Part shown: positions 1 to 7,940 of the stretch, piece after piece | How positions within the stretch are numbered: the stretch's first letter is position 1 | Layout of the letters: each line of letters opens with the position of its first letter | Assembly: GCA_937146765.1 (NCBI GenBank) | Contig: CAKZRP010000007.1 | Location: 1 to 64,000 of the forward strand | DNA from: an uncultured Paracoccaceae bacterium | GTDB lineage: Bacteria; Pseudomonadota; Alphaproteobacteria; Rhodobacterales; Rhodobacteraceae | Length of the DNA stretch: 64,000 bases | Direction of reading: 5' to 3' | Made by a program: the position numbers and the translations under genes | The notes under the pieces: model-generated | Database searches by the model: none | The model's input: the letters and a program-made list of their open reading frames with translations, nothing else | Told to the model about the DNA's origin: nothing

Positions 1-107
1 AGACGCATCCAGCCCGTCTGTGTGATCAAAGGGCGGAAAATCTAGCCCCGAGTGGGGACACTTCCGGTAGCACAGCATCCCCCAGCGCTTTTGGTGACAT
101 TTCTGTT

Positions 108-141
108 TTGCAAACCAAGTGATGTTTCAACTTGGTTGCAA
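108..141. promoter_or_regulatory. Inverted repeat, possible operator or terminator
   Basis: AACCAAGT at 113-120 is the exact reverse complement of ACTTGGTT at 130-137. With a one-base bulge the arms extend outward through TTGC (108-111) and GCAA (138-141). It lies in the gene-free left edge (1-165), just downstream of the minus-strand gabD-like gene. It could end that operon or act as an operator for a gene beyond the left edge. There is no T-run on either side, so the role is unclear. Confidence 0.4.
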
Positions 142-165
142 CATGATCTGTAATTGATGCGCGAG

Positions 166-1638
166 TCACAGGCCGCCAAAGTGAAAGGCTTTGGTCTCCA
201 GATACTCTTCTATTCCTTCCTGCGCCCCTTCGCGCCCGAGGCCGGAGGCCTTGACGCCGCCAAAGGGTGCCTCCGCATGGGAGACCAAACCGGTATTGAG
301 CCCCACCAGCCCGGCCTCGAGCGCACCGCCAAAGCGGAAGGCACGGGCCATGTCGCGGGTGTAGAAATAGGCCGCCAGGCCAAAGGGGGTGCCATTGGCC
401 TGGGCAAGGGCCTCTTCCTCGGTCTCAAAACGGAAGATCGGCGCCACCGGGCCGAATGTCTCCTCGCGCGCCAACTGCATCTCTTCGGTTGCCCCGACCA
501 GCACCACCGGATCGGCAAACTGGGCCGCGAGTTCACGTGGTGCGGTCGCGCGGCGGGCACCCTTGGCAAGCGCATCCGCCACATGGGCCTCGATCTTGGC
601 GATGGCGGCCGCATTGATCATCGGACCGATCATCACCCCATCGGCCAGGCCCGGACCCACCGTCAGCGCATCCACCCGCGCCGCCAGGGCCGCGACGAAC
701 CGGTCGTGAATGCCCGATTGCACCAGGATACGGTTGGCGCAGACACAGGTCTGGCCCCCATTGCGGAACTTGGAGGCCATCGCCCCCTCCACCGCCGCGT
801 CGAGGTCGGCATCGTCAAAGACGATGAAGGGCGCATTGCCGCCAAGTTCGAGGCTCATCTTCTTCAGCGTCGGCGCACATTGCGCCGCCAGCAGCGCCCC
901 GACCCGGGTCGACCCGGTAAAGGAGAGCTTGCGCACCACCGCCGAGGCGGTGAGGGTGGCGCCGATCTCCTCGGGGCGACCGGTCAGCACGTTGAGCACC
1001 CCCTTGGGAATGCCCGCGCGTTCGGCCAACACGCAGAGCGCCAGCGCCGAATAGGGCGTGAAATCAGAAGGTTTGATCACCATGGTGCATCCAGCAGCGA
1101 GGCCGGGCGCGACCTTGCGGGTGATCATCGCATTGGGAAAGTTCCAGGGCGTGATGATGGCGCAGACGCCCACGGGTTCCTTCATCGCAAGGATCTGCTT
1201 GCCGGGCACCGGGCTCGGGATGATGTGACCGTTGATGCGGCGGGCCTCCTCGGCGAACCAGCGCACGAAGGACGCGCCATAGAGGATCTCGCCCCGCGCC
1301 TCGGCCAGGGGCTTGCCCTGCTCGGCGGTCAGGATCAGGGCCAGATCGTCCGCGTGATCCAGCATCAACTGATACCAGCGCATCAGGAGGTCGGCGCGCT
1401 CCAGATGGGTGCGGGATTTCCAGTTTGCCATTGCCGCCTCGGCGGCGGTGATGGCGCGGGTGGTCTCTGCCGCGCTGCAATCGGGCATATGGCCCAGCAC
1501 ACCCCCGGTGGCCGGATTGCCGACCGCCATATCGGCGCGGGCGATCCAGGTGCCGTCGATCAGTGCCGCTTCGCGGAACAGGTCCGGATCGGCAAGGCTT
1601 TGGCGGATATCGGCGGCAAGGGGGGCGTGCTGGGTCAT
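166..1638 (-). CDS. gabD: NAD(P)-dependent succinate-semialdehyde dehydrogenase
   Basis: Aldehyde dehydrogenase superfamily protein of 490 aa, the usual GabD length. Visible motifs are the PWNFP motif (Asn166), the VIKPSD cofactor-lysine motif (Lys189), the FTGST loop near 240, the general-base Glu264 in LELGG, and catalytic Cys298 followed by Cys300 in GGQTCVC, a Cys-x-Cys arrangement seen in GabD enzymes. The expected reaction is oxidation of succinate semialdehyde to succinate in the cytoplasm. The ATG at 1638 was chosen because GGAGAG lies 5-6 nt upstream; a longer reading from 1659 would overlap the upstream stop. It is the last gene of the hyuAB operon, 1 nt after the tartrate-type dehydrogenase. 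Succinate semialdehyde is the likely but unproven substrate; other C4-C5 semialdehydes such as glutarate semialdehyde are possible. Confidence 0.87.
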   Translation of the reverse strand: MTQHAPLAADIRQSLADPDLFREAALIDGTWIARADMAVGNPATGGVLGHMPDCSAAETTRAITAAEAAMANWKSRTHLERADLLMRWYQLMLDHADDLALILTAEQGKPLAEARGEILYGASFVRWFAEEARRINGHIIPSPVPGKQILAMKEPVGVCAIITPWNFPNAMITRKVAPGLAAGCTMVIKPSDFTPYSALALCVLAERAGIPKGVLNVLTGRPEEIGATLTASAVVRKLSFTGSTRVGALLAAQCAPTLKKMSLELGGNAPFIVFDDADLDAAVEGAMASKFRNGGQTCVCANRILVQSGIHDRFVAALAARVDALTVGPGLADGVMIGPMINAAAIAKIEAHVADALAKGARRATAPRELAAQFADPVVLVGATEEMQLAREETFGPVAPIFRFETEEEALAQANGTPFGLAAYFYTRDMARAFRFGGALEAGLVGLNTGLVSHAEAPFGGVKASGLGREGAQEGIEEYLETKAFHFGGL

Positions 1639-1639
1639 G

Positions 1640-2683
1640 TCAGCTCTCCAGGGCGGCAATCACGGCCGCGGTGATCTCGTTCGTGGTGTTGAGGCCGGGG
1701 CGAATGCCGATCCCACGCGCGGTGGCAGCCTCGATGGCGGCAAGGAGATGCTCTGCAGCCTCGCCCTCGCCCAGGTGGTCGAGCATCTGCGCGCAGGACC
1801 AGATCGCGGCAATCGGATTGGCGATGTTCTTGCCCGCGATATCGGGGGCGGAGCCATGCACCGGTTCAAACATCGAGGGCGCGGAGCGGTCCGGGTTGAT
1901 ATTGGCCGAGGCGGCAAATCCCAAGCCCCCCTGGATCGCCGCACCAAGGTCGGTGAGAATATCGCCAAAGAGGTTGGAGGCCACCACAACGTCGAGATCC
2001 TGCGGCGCCATCACCATCTTGGCGGCCATCGCGTCGATATGCATGTGGCTCACGGTGACATCGGGGTACTCGGCGGCCAGCTCACGGGTGACCTCGTCCC
2101 AGAACACCATGGAGTATTTCTGCGCGTTGGACTTGGTGACCGAGGTCAGATGCTTGCGCCGCGCCCGCGCCTGCTCGAACCCGAAGCGCAGGATGCGCTC
2201 GACCCCGGCGCGGGTAAAGACCGAGGTCTCAACCGCCACCTCATTGTCCTTGCCCTCATGCACCCGGCCGCCGGCACCGGAATATTCGCCCTCGGTGTTC
2301 TCGCGGATGCAGAGGATGTCGAAGCCCTCGGCACGCAGCGGCCCCTCGACCCCGGTCAGCAACCGGTGCGGACGGATATTGGCATATTGGTTGAAGGCCT
2401 TGCGGATCGGCAGCAGGAGCCCGTGCAACGAGACCGAATCCGGCACCGTGGCGGGCCAGCCGACGGCACCGAGAAAGATCGCGTCAAAGCCACGCAGCGT
2501 CTCGATCCCGTCTTCGGGCATCATCCGGCCATGGTCGAGATAATAGGCGCAGGACCAGGGAAATCGCTGGGTTTCCACCGCAAAGCGCCCTTTGGCGACG
2601 GCACTCAGCACCTCCATCGCGGCATCCGTCACATCGACGCCGATCCCGTCACCGGGGATCAGGGCAAGGTTATATGTCTTCAT
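1640..2683 (-). CDS. Tartrate dehydrogenase / D-malate-type decarboxylating dehydrogenase
   Basis: 347-aa member of the isocitrate/isopropylmalate dehydrogenase family. The N-terminal ALIPGDGIG motif is characteristic, and RENTEGEYSG resembles the tartrate/D-malate dehydrogenase subgroup (TtuC/DmlA) more than LeuB. The DxxAAxxV-type region and GSAPDIAGKNIANP near the C terminus bind metal and NAD in this family. Predicted reaction: NAD-dependent oxidation, with or without decarboxylation, of D-malate, tartrate or a 3-alkylmalate. The start at 2683 (MKTYNL) has GAGGAG about 8 nt upstream. It sits 17 nt after the aldehyde dehydrogenase and 1 nt before gabD, so it is in the same operon. The exact substrate cannot be read from sequence. 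Confidence 0.8.
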   Translation of the reverse strand: MKTYNLALIPGDGIGVDVTDAAMEVLSAVAKGRFAVETQRFPWSCAYYLDHGRMMPEDGIETLRGFDAIFLGAVGWPATVPDSVSLHGLLLPIRKAFNQYANIRPHRLLTGVEGPLRAEGFDILCIRENTEGEYSGAGGRVHEGKDNEVAVETSVFTRAGVERILRFGFEQARARRKHLTSVTKSNAQKYSMVFWDEVTRELAAEYPDVTVSHMHIDAMAAKMVMAPQDLDVVVASNLFGDILTDLGAAIQGGLGFAASANINPDRSAPSMFEPVHGSAPDIAGKNIANPIAAIWSCAQMLDHLGEGEAAEHLLAAIEAATARGIGIRPGLNTTNEITAAVIAALES

Positions 2684-2700
2684 CGTGTCTACTCCTCGGA

Positions 2701-4152
2701 TCACAGGCCGATCAGTACGGATTTGCTGCGCCGGTTGGCAAGGTAGGCCTCACGACCGAGATCCTTGCCGAGCCCGGAGGCCTTCCAGCCGCCGGTGGGC
2801 AGGATATGATCCTGAGAGCGGCCATAGCGGTTGACCCAGACCGTGCCCGCCTCGAGCCGCCGGGTCAGCCGCAGCGCCCGGCTCAGGTCGCGGGTGAACA
2901 GCCCCGCCGCCAGCCCGTAGGTCGGATGGGCCGCCAGCGCCATCGCCTCCTCCTCGCCATGAAAGGTCTGGAAGGTGGCCACGGGGCCAAAGATCTCTTC
3001 GGTCACGGCGGGATTGTCAGCAGCGACACCGGCCAGCAAGGTCGGCTGATAGAAACTCCCCGCCCGTTCAAAAGGGGCGCCGCCGCAGAGGATCTCGGCC
3101 CCCCGCTCCTGCGCTGCGGTCACGATACCGTGGATCCGGCCCATCTGCGCGGCGGAGATGATCGGCGAGAGCCCGTCCCTGCCGGCAAGGGTCTCGACGG
3201 GGGTTTCGGCGCGAAACCTGTCGCGCAGCCGCGCCGCCAGTGGTTCGGCAATACTGTCCTCCACCAGGAGGCGCGACCCTGCGACGCAGAATTGCCCCGC
3301 ATTGGGCAGGATCCCCCGGGCGAGGCAGTCCGCCGCGAGGTCAAGGTCGGTATCGGCGAAGACCACCATCGGGCTCTTGCCGCCCAGTTCCAGTGTCATC
3401 GGCTTGATCCCGCTGCGGGCGATGTTTTCCATGATCGCCGCGCCCGCCCGGGTAGAGCCGGTAAAGGAGACCTTGTCGACGCCCGGATGCGCCATCAGCG
3501 CCGCGCCGGTCATCGGCCCGTCGCCCAGAACCACGTTCACCAGCCCCTCGGGCAGGCCCGCGCGCACCGACAGTTCGGCAATGTAGAGCGTGCTCCAGGG
3601 CGTCATCTCGGAGGGTTTCAGCACCACCGCATTGCCCGCCGCCAACGCAGGCGCCAGTTTCCAACCCGCCATGGAAATCGGAAAGTTCCAGGGCGTGATC
3701 GCCCCGATCACCCCATAGGGCGCATCCTCGATATAGCCAAAGGCGGTGTCGGCGGTGGGCACCAGCGCGCCACCTTCCTTGTCGGCGAATTCGGCGAAAA
3801 ACCGGATCTGCTCAGCAGTGACGCGCACGTCTCCGGCCCGCGCCTGATGCAGCGGGCGGGAGGAACAGACCGCCTCGAGCCAGGCGAGGGTCTCAGCCTC
3901 GGCCTCGATCAGGTCGGCCCAGGCATGGAGCGCCTTCAGCCGCGCGCGGGGGGCGATACCGCCCCAGTTGGACCGGGCAAGGGCCGCGCGCGCGGCGCGG
4001 ACCGCCGCATCCACCACAGCCGCATCGGCCCTCGGGATGGCGCCGAGCGGCAGGCCGGTCGAAGGCGAGATCACCTCGATCTCAGCCTCGGCGGGGTGCC
4101 AGCGACCGTCAATGAAATGGGCGGACAACAGTCGGGGATCGACGCCGGACAT
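2701..4152 (-). CDS. NAD-dependent aldehyde dehydrogenase
   Basis: 483-aa aldehyde dehydrogenase with the full catalytic set: PWNFP (Asn156), VLKPSE (Lys179), FTGST (230-234), Glu255 in LELGG and catalytic Cys289 in GQFC. The end of the coding frame retains the usual C-terminal oligomerisation tail. It is distinct from the neighbouring GabD-like enzyme and closer to broad aldehyde or aminoaldehyde dehydrogenases (PuuC/BetB-like). The start at 4152 has AAAGGAG about 8 nt upstream. It follows the frameshifted FAD oxidoreductase by 111 nt. It probably oxidises the aldehyde released by one of the amine or amino-acid oxidising flavoproteins of this locus; the substrate is inference. Confidence 0.85.
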   Translation of the reverse strand: MSGVDPRLLSAHFIDGRWHPAEAEIEVISPSTGLPLGAIPRADAAVVDAAVRAARAALARSNWGGIAPRARLKALHAWADLIEAEAETLAWLEAVCSSRPLHQARAGDVRVTAEQIRFFAEFADKEGGALVPTADTAFGYIEDAPYGVIGAITPWNFPISMAGWKLAPALAAGNAVVLKPSEMTPWSTLYIAELSVRAGLPEGLVNVVLGDGPMTGAALMAHPGVDKVSFTGSTRAGAAIMENIARSGIKPMTLELGGKSPMVVFADTDLDLAADCLARGILPNAGQFCVAGSRLLVEDSIAEPLAARLRDRFRAETPVETLAGRDGLSPIISAAQMGRIHGIVTAAQERGAEILCGGAPFERAGSFYQPTLLAGVAADNPAVTEEIFGPVATFQTFHGEEEAMALAAHPTYGLAAGLFTRDLSRALRLTRRLEAGTVWVNRYGRSQDHILPTGGWKASGLGKDLGREAYLANRRSKSVLIGL

Positions 4153-4263
4153 GGCTTTGACTCCTTTGGGTTCTTGCCAGCAGACTGCGCGCATCCGGAC
4201 GGCGGAAACTGCCGAAAGCGCCCAAGCGGCAGAATTCTCTGCGGCAGCAGGCGGGCTGGCAGC

Positions 4264-5638
4264 TTATTCTGCCACGCCCTCGTTCCGGGTTGTGCAGCAG
4301 GCCCCCATCGGGGCCGGTCGGGCTGGGGGTTGCGCCCTGAGGCGACCCATCTGCGCGACAGGCGCGCCGGTGGCGGCGGCCATCAGTTCGGCCCCGGCCA
4401 ATTGGCAATACCGGCCCTGGCATCGCCCCATGCCGATACGGGAGAGGGATTTCACCCGATTGGCCTCGACCCCGCTCTCCGGCAAGACCGCCCGCACCTC
4501 ACCCGCCCGTATCCCCTCGCAGCGGCAGAGCACCGCATCATCGGGCAAGGCCGCGATGGCTTCGGCGGGCCAGGGAAAGGCCCGGGCCATCGCCTCGGCA
4601 AAGCGCCGCATCCGCCTGAGCTGGCGCAGGATCGGGGCCGGATCGGGATGGCGCAGGCCAAGATCCTGCAGGCAGGCGATGGCGGCGGCGCGCCCGGCCA
4701 GCTCCGCCCCGTCAGCGCCAAGGATCCGCAGCCCGTCGCCGGCAAGGTAAAGCCCCGCGCCCGCGCGCCCAAGAGGATCGGCCTGGGGCAGCCATTGCTG
4801 GAAACTCCGGTCCCAGCCAAAATCCGCCCCGGCAAGATCGGCCAGCGTGCCATCGGCGCGCAGATGCCAGCCAAGCGCCACCATGTCACAGTTGACCCGC
4901 TGCAGGCGCCCCCGCGCGTCGCGCCAGGTCAGCGCCTTAGGACCCGCCGCATCACCTTCGATCTCGACCAGCGAGACCCCCGCGCGATAGCGCCGCCCGA
5001 GGCGCGCGCGCAGACCGAGGCCGCGCAGGGTCACCCCCGGTCGCGCCGCCGCCATAGCCAGTCCCGCCCGGATCTGGGCACCGAGGGGCGCGGTATCCAG
5101 AACCGCCACCACCGTGCCCCCGGCAGCGATCAGCTGATGCGCGAGCAGCGTCAGCAGCGGGCCGGAACCGGCCAGCACCATGCGCCGCCCGAGGGCGACG
5201 CCCTGCGCCTTGAGCGCGATCTGCGCCGCCCCAAGCGTATAGACCCCCCCCCCGCTGCCAGCCCGGCACCGGGGCCAGCCGGTCGGTGGCGCCGGTGGCC
5301 AGGACCAGCCGGTCATAGGCGATCTGCGTCACGCCCTCCGCCCCCAGCACATGCGCCACCCCATCCGCCAGGGCCAGAACCGACCGGTTCGGAAGATGAG
5401 AGATCCGCCCCGCAGCCGCCATCGCGTCGAAACAGGCGTGCAGGGCGCGGGCCTTTTGTGCCTCGGAGCCGTAAAGGTCTTGCGGCGGGCGGCGAAACCC
5501 CTCGGGCGGGCGGCGGTAGATCTGGCCACCGGCGCGGGCGGCCTCATCCACCACGATGGGATGCAAACCCGCCGCTGCGAGAGTCTCGGCGGCGCGGATG
5601 CCCGCCGGACCGGCCCCCACGATCAGGACCCGGCTCAT
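4264..5638 (-). pseudogene. FAD/NAD(P)-dependent oxidoreductase with BFD-like [2Fe-2S] domain (HcnB/OoxA-type), frameshifted
   Basis: The N-terminal part (5638 down to about 5254) starts MSRVLIVGAGPAGI, a Rossmann FAD motif, and reads well to PVPGWQ. The frame then shifts, and the C-terminal half continues in another frame with VYTLGAAQ, a second Rossmann motif (LAGSGPLL) and a Cys cluster, C-x-C then about 30 residues later C-x4-C, typical of BFD-like iron-sulfur domains. The span is 1375 nt, one more than a multiple of three; removing one base from the G10 tract at 5244-5253 restores a 457-aa protein. The family covers HcnB, opine oxidase A and proline/hydroxyproline dehydrogenase alpha subunits. 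Its ATG overlaps the stop of the small ferredoxin gene (ATGA). It may be a sequencing indel, a decayed gene or a phase-variable tract. Confidence 0.85.
5244..5253. repeat. Homopolymer tract of ten C (G10 on the coding strand)
   Basis: Ten consecutive C on the plus strand inside the FAD oxidoreductase gene. With nine, the coding frame is continuous from 5638 to 4264; with ten it is broken. The tract therefore marks the frameshift exactly. Confidence 0.95.
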
Positions 5639-5952
5639 TCCGGCGCTCCGGGCCAGTCCGCCCCGGCATCGCTCCGCAGGCGCAGTCCGGCCCGCAGGGG
5701 CGTGGTGCAGGCGCGCAGCCGCGGCCCCTGCTCCTGCCAGAGCCAGCAATCCTGACAGGCGCCCATCAGGCAGAAGCCCGCACGCGCCTCGGGGCCGAAC
5801 TCCGCCTGCCTGAGGGCCGGTCGGGAGAGAAGGATGGCCGTAAGCACCGTGTCGCCCTCCAGCCCGGTCAGCGCCGCGCCGTCAAAGGTGAAGGCCAGCG
5901 ATGCCCGCCCCGTCTCGGCCAGGCGGTGCAGGCGGCCCGAGGGGCAGGTCAT
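5635..5952 (-). CDS. Small (2Fe-2S)-binding protein, HcnA/opine-oxidase gamma-like
   Basis: 105-aa plant-type [2Fe-2S] ferredoxin domain. The ligands are visible as Cys61, Cys66, Cys69 and Cys82 (C-x4-C-x2-C-x12-C). Proteins of this size form the small electron-transfer subunit of heteromeric flavin dehydrogenases such as HcnABC and hydroxyproline or opine dehydrogenases. The start at 5952 was chosen because its ATG overlaps the hyuB stop (ATGA) and leaves the compact domain; a longer frame upstream lies inside hyuB. Its stop overlaps the start of the FAD subunit by 4 nt, implying translational coupling. The DadA-like protein at 11080-12195 is the probable catalytic partner. Confidence 0.85.
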   Translation of the reverse strand: MTCPSGRLHRLAETGRASLAFTFDGAALTGLEGDTVLTAILLSRPALRQAEFGPEARAGFCLMGACQDCWLWQEQGPRLRACTTPLRAGLRLRSDAGADWPGAPE

Positions 5953-7937
5953 TCCGCCGCCTCCACCCGGGCCTGCGGGCGCGGCACTTCGGGAAACCGC
6001 GCGCAGGTGGCGGCAAAGGCGGCCTCGACCGCCGCGGCGCCATTGCCCTCGATCCGGCGAAAGATCTCGGTCTTGGTGAAAAACCGCCAATGGATCGGCA
6101 ACGCCGCGAGGATCTCGGTCAGCCGGTCATAGGCGGCGGGGGTCCAACGCGTCTCAAAGCCCTCGCGTTCGGGGCCAAAGTGAAAGAAGGCCTCCGAGGC
6201 GGGCGGCAAGGCCGCGCGGCAGGCCACGGTTGCCGCCTCATCCACCTCGCATCCGCTCAGGATCACCCCGTAGTCGCGCCGGGCCGCCTCTGCCGAGACA
6301 TAGCCACGCGCCACATCCCGCGCCACCCGCCAGGGTTCACGCTCGCGCGGATCGCCGCGCCCGCCGCCGCCGGCGGACCGCACCTCCAGCACATCGCCCG
6401 GCTGCAGGATGGCGGTGTCTTTCGACCCCATCCGGCGCTCCTCCGGCGTGCCGGGGTTCACCACCATATCGGCGAGCCCCGCCGCCCGCCCGCCAAGCGT
6501 GCCCCAGGGACGGAAGAAGCTGCGATCGCGGTTGCGCGCGGTGATGCGGCTGTCGGGGGTGAAGACGCGAAAGGCCATCTCCGTCGCCAGCCCACCGCGC
6601 CAGCGCCCTGCCCCGCCGGTGTCCTGCGCCAGGCCGTATTTGACAAATTCCACCGGCACCTCGGTCTCGGTGATCTCGATCGGGGTGTTCTTGAGATAGG
6701 CCGCATCGGCGCCGGACCCATTGGTGCCGTCGCGATGCGGCATGCCGCCACCGCCGCCAACCACCGGGTTCACCGCTGCGATCACCACCTTCTGGCTGCG
6801 CTCGTCGCGGGTCATCACGTTCACGATGCAATTGTTGCCCGCGGGAGCCGCCGGCATCCGCTCGGGGATCGCCTGGGCAAAGGCGCCGAAGATCACCGAC
6901 CGCAGCCGCGCGCAGGTGAGCGAGCGCATCCCCACCGCCGCCGGTTCAACCGGGTTCAGCACCGTGCCTTCCGGCGCGATGCAGGTGAACGGGCGGGTAA
7001 GCCCGGTGTTGAGCAGGATGCGCGGGTTCAGCGTGTAAAGCACGTAGTAGACGCCGACCAACAGCATGGTGTGGCGCGGATCGCCCCCCGACGGCACGTT
7101 GAGCGAGGACGAGAGCTGCGGATCCGAGCCGGTGAAATCCAGCACCGCCGCATCGCCGCGGATCTTCAGAACCAGTTTCAGCCGACAGGGGTTGGCCGCG
7201 TCGCTGTCCTCGTCGGCGTAATCGGCAAAACTGTAGTCGCCGTCGGGAATGGCGGCGAGGAGGGCGCGCGCCTGTGCCTCGGCCTGATCCTTCAGCGCGG
7301 CCACCCCGGAGAGGAACCCGGCCTTGCCAAAGCGGGCGATCATCGCCTGCACCTTGCGCTCGCCGGTGTTGAGGGCCCCGACCAGCGCCTTGATATCGCC
7401 GATGTTGAGCGCAGGCTTGCGCACGTTGGTTTCCATGATCCGCAGGATCTGCGCATCAAAGACGCCTTCGCGCACCAGTTTCATCGGCGGGAACCGCAGC
7501 CCCTCCTGATGGATCTCGGTCAGCGAGCGTGACAGCGAGGCCGGCACCGCGCCGCCCATGTCGGTGTTGTGGATATGCCCCCCGGTCCAGGCCACGATCT
7601 CGTCTTCGGCAAAGACCGGTTTCCACAGGTGGGTGTCCGGCGCATGGGTGGCGACATGGCCGGAATAGGGATCATTGGTAAAGGCGATGTCGCCGGGGCG
7701 ATAGCCTTCCTCCACCATGGTGATGGCGCGGCCATAGGTCAGGCCCGGATACCAGGTGGCGCCCAGATCCATCGGCACCGCAAAGGTGTCGCCCTCCCGG
7801 TCCATCAGCATGACGGTAAAGTCCTGGGTTTCCTTCACAAAGGCGGAATGGGCGGTGCGGTGCAGCGTATGGGCCATGTTCTCGGCGGCGGCACGGGCAT
7901 GATTGGCAAGCACCTGCAGGGTCATCTTGTCGAACAT
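5949..7937 (-). CDS. hyuB: Hydantoinase B/oxoprolinase family protein
   Basis: 662-aa HyuB-family subunit. Family features include the N-terminal MAHTLHRTAHS region, FTNDPYSGHVATHAPD around residues 85-100 and GHIHNTDMGG near 120, and a glycine-rich segment PVVGGGGGMPHRDG near 390. With HyuA it forms an ATP-dependent amidohydrolase opening cyclic amides such as hydantoins, N-methylhydantoin or 5-oxoproline, or an ATP-dependent carboxylase in some relatives. It lies 3 nt downstream of hyuA and its stop overlaps the ferredoxin gene. The start at 7937 has GGAGAG about 6 nt upstream. Substrate specificity cannot be assigned from sequence; the neighbouring amino-acid-type flavin dehydrogenase suggests a cyclic precursor of an N-substituted amino acid. 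Confidence 0.88.
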   Translation of the reverse strand: MFDKMTLQVLANHARAAAENMAHTLHRTAHSAFVKETQDFTVMLMDREGDTFAVPMDLGATWYPGLTYGRAITMVEEGYRPGDIAFTNDPYSGHVATHAPDTHLWKPVFAEDEIVAWTGGHIHNTDMGGAVPASLSRSLTEIHQEGLRFPPMKLVREGVFDAQILRIMETNVRKPALNIGDIKALVGALNTGERKVQAMIARFGKAGFLSGVAALKDQAEAQARALLAAIPDGDYSFADYADEDSDAANPCRLKLVLKIRGDAAVLDFTGSDPQLSSSLNVPSGGDPRHTMLLVGVYYVLYTLNPRILLNTGLTRPFTCIAPEGTVLNPVEPAAVGMRSLTCARLRSVIFGAFAQAIPERMPAAPAGNNCIVNVMTRDERSQKVVIAAVNPVVGGGGGMPHRDGTNGSGADAAYLKNTPIEITETEVPVEFVKYGLAQDTGGAGRWRGGLATEMAFRVFTPDSRITARNRDRSFFRPWGTLGGRAAGLADMVVNPGTPEERRMGSKDTAILQPGDVLEVRSAGGGGRGDPREREPWRVARDVARGYVSAEAARRDYGVILSGCEVDEAATVACRAALPPASEAFFHFGPEREGFETRWTPAAYDRLTEILAALPIHWRFFTKTEIFRRIEGNGAAAVEAAFAATCARFPEVPRPQARVEAAE

Positions 7938-7940
7938 CGG

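Noticed and set aside
5244..5253. Programmed ribosomal frameshifting at the G10 tract
   Set aside because: No supporting slippery motif or downstream structure was evident, and the family is not known for it. A one-base indel explains the data more simply.
2674..6132. Very long open frame on the plus strand opposite the aldehyde dehydrogenase and Fe-S genes
   Set aside because: It is antisense to well-supported genes, is rich in Arg, Gly, Pro and His as expected of high-GC shadow frames, and has no recognisable domain.
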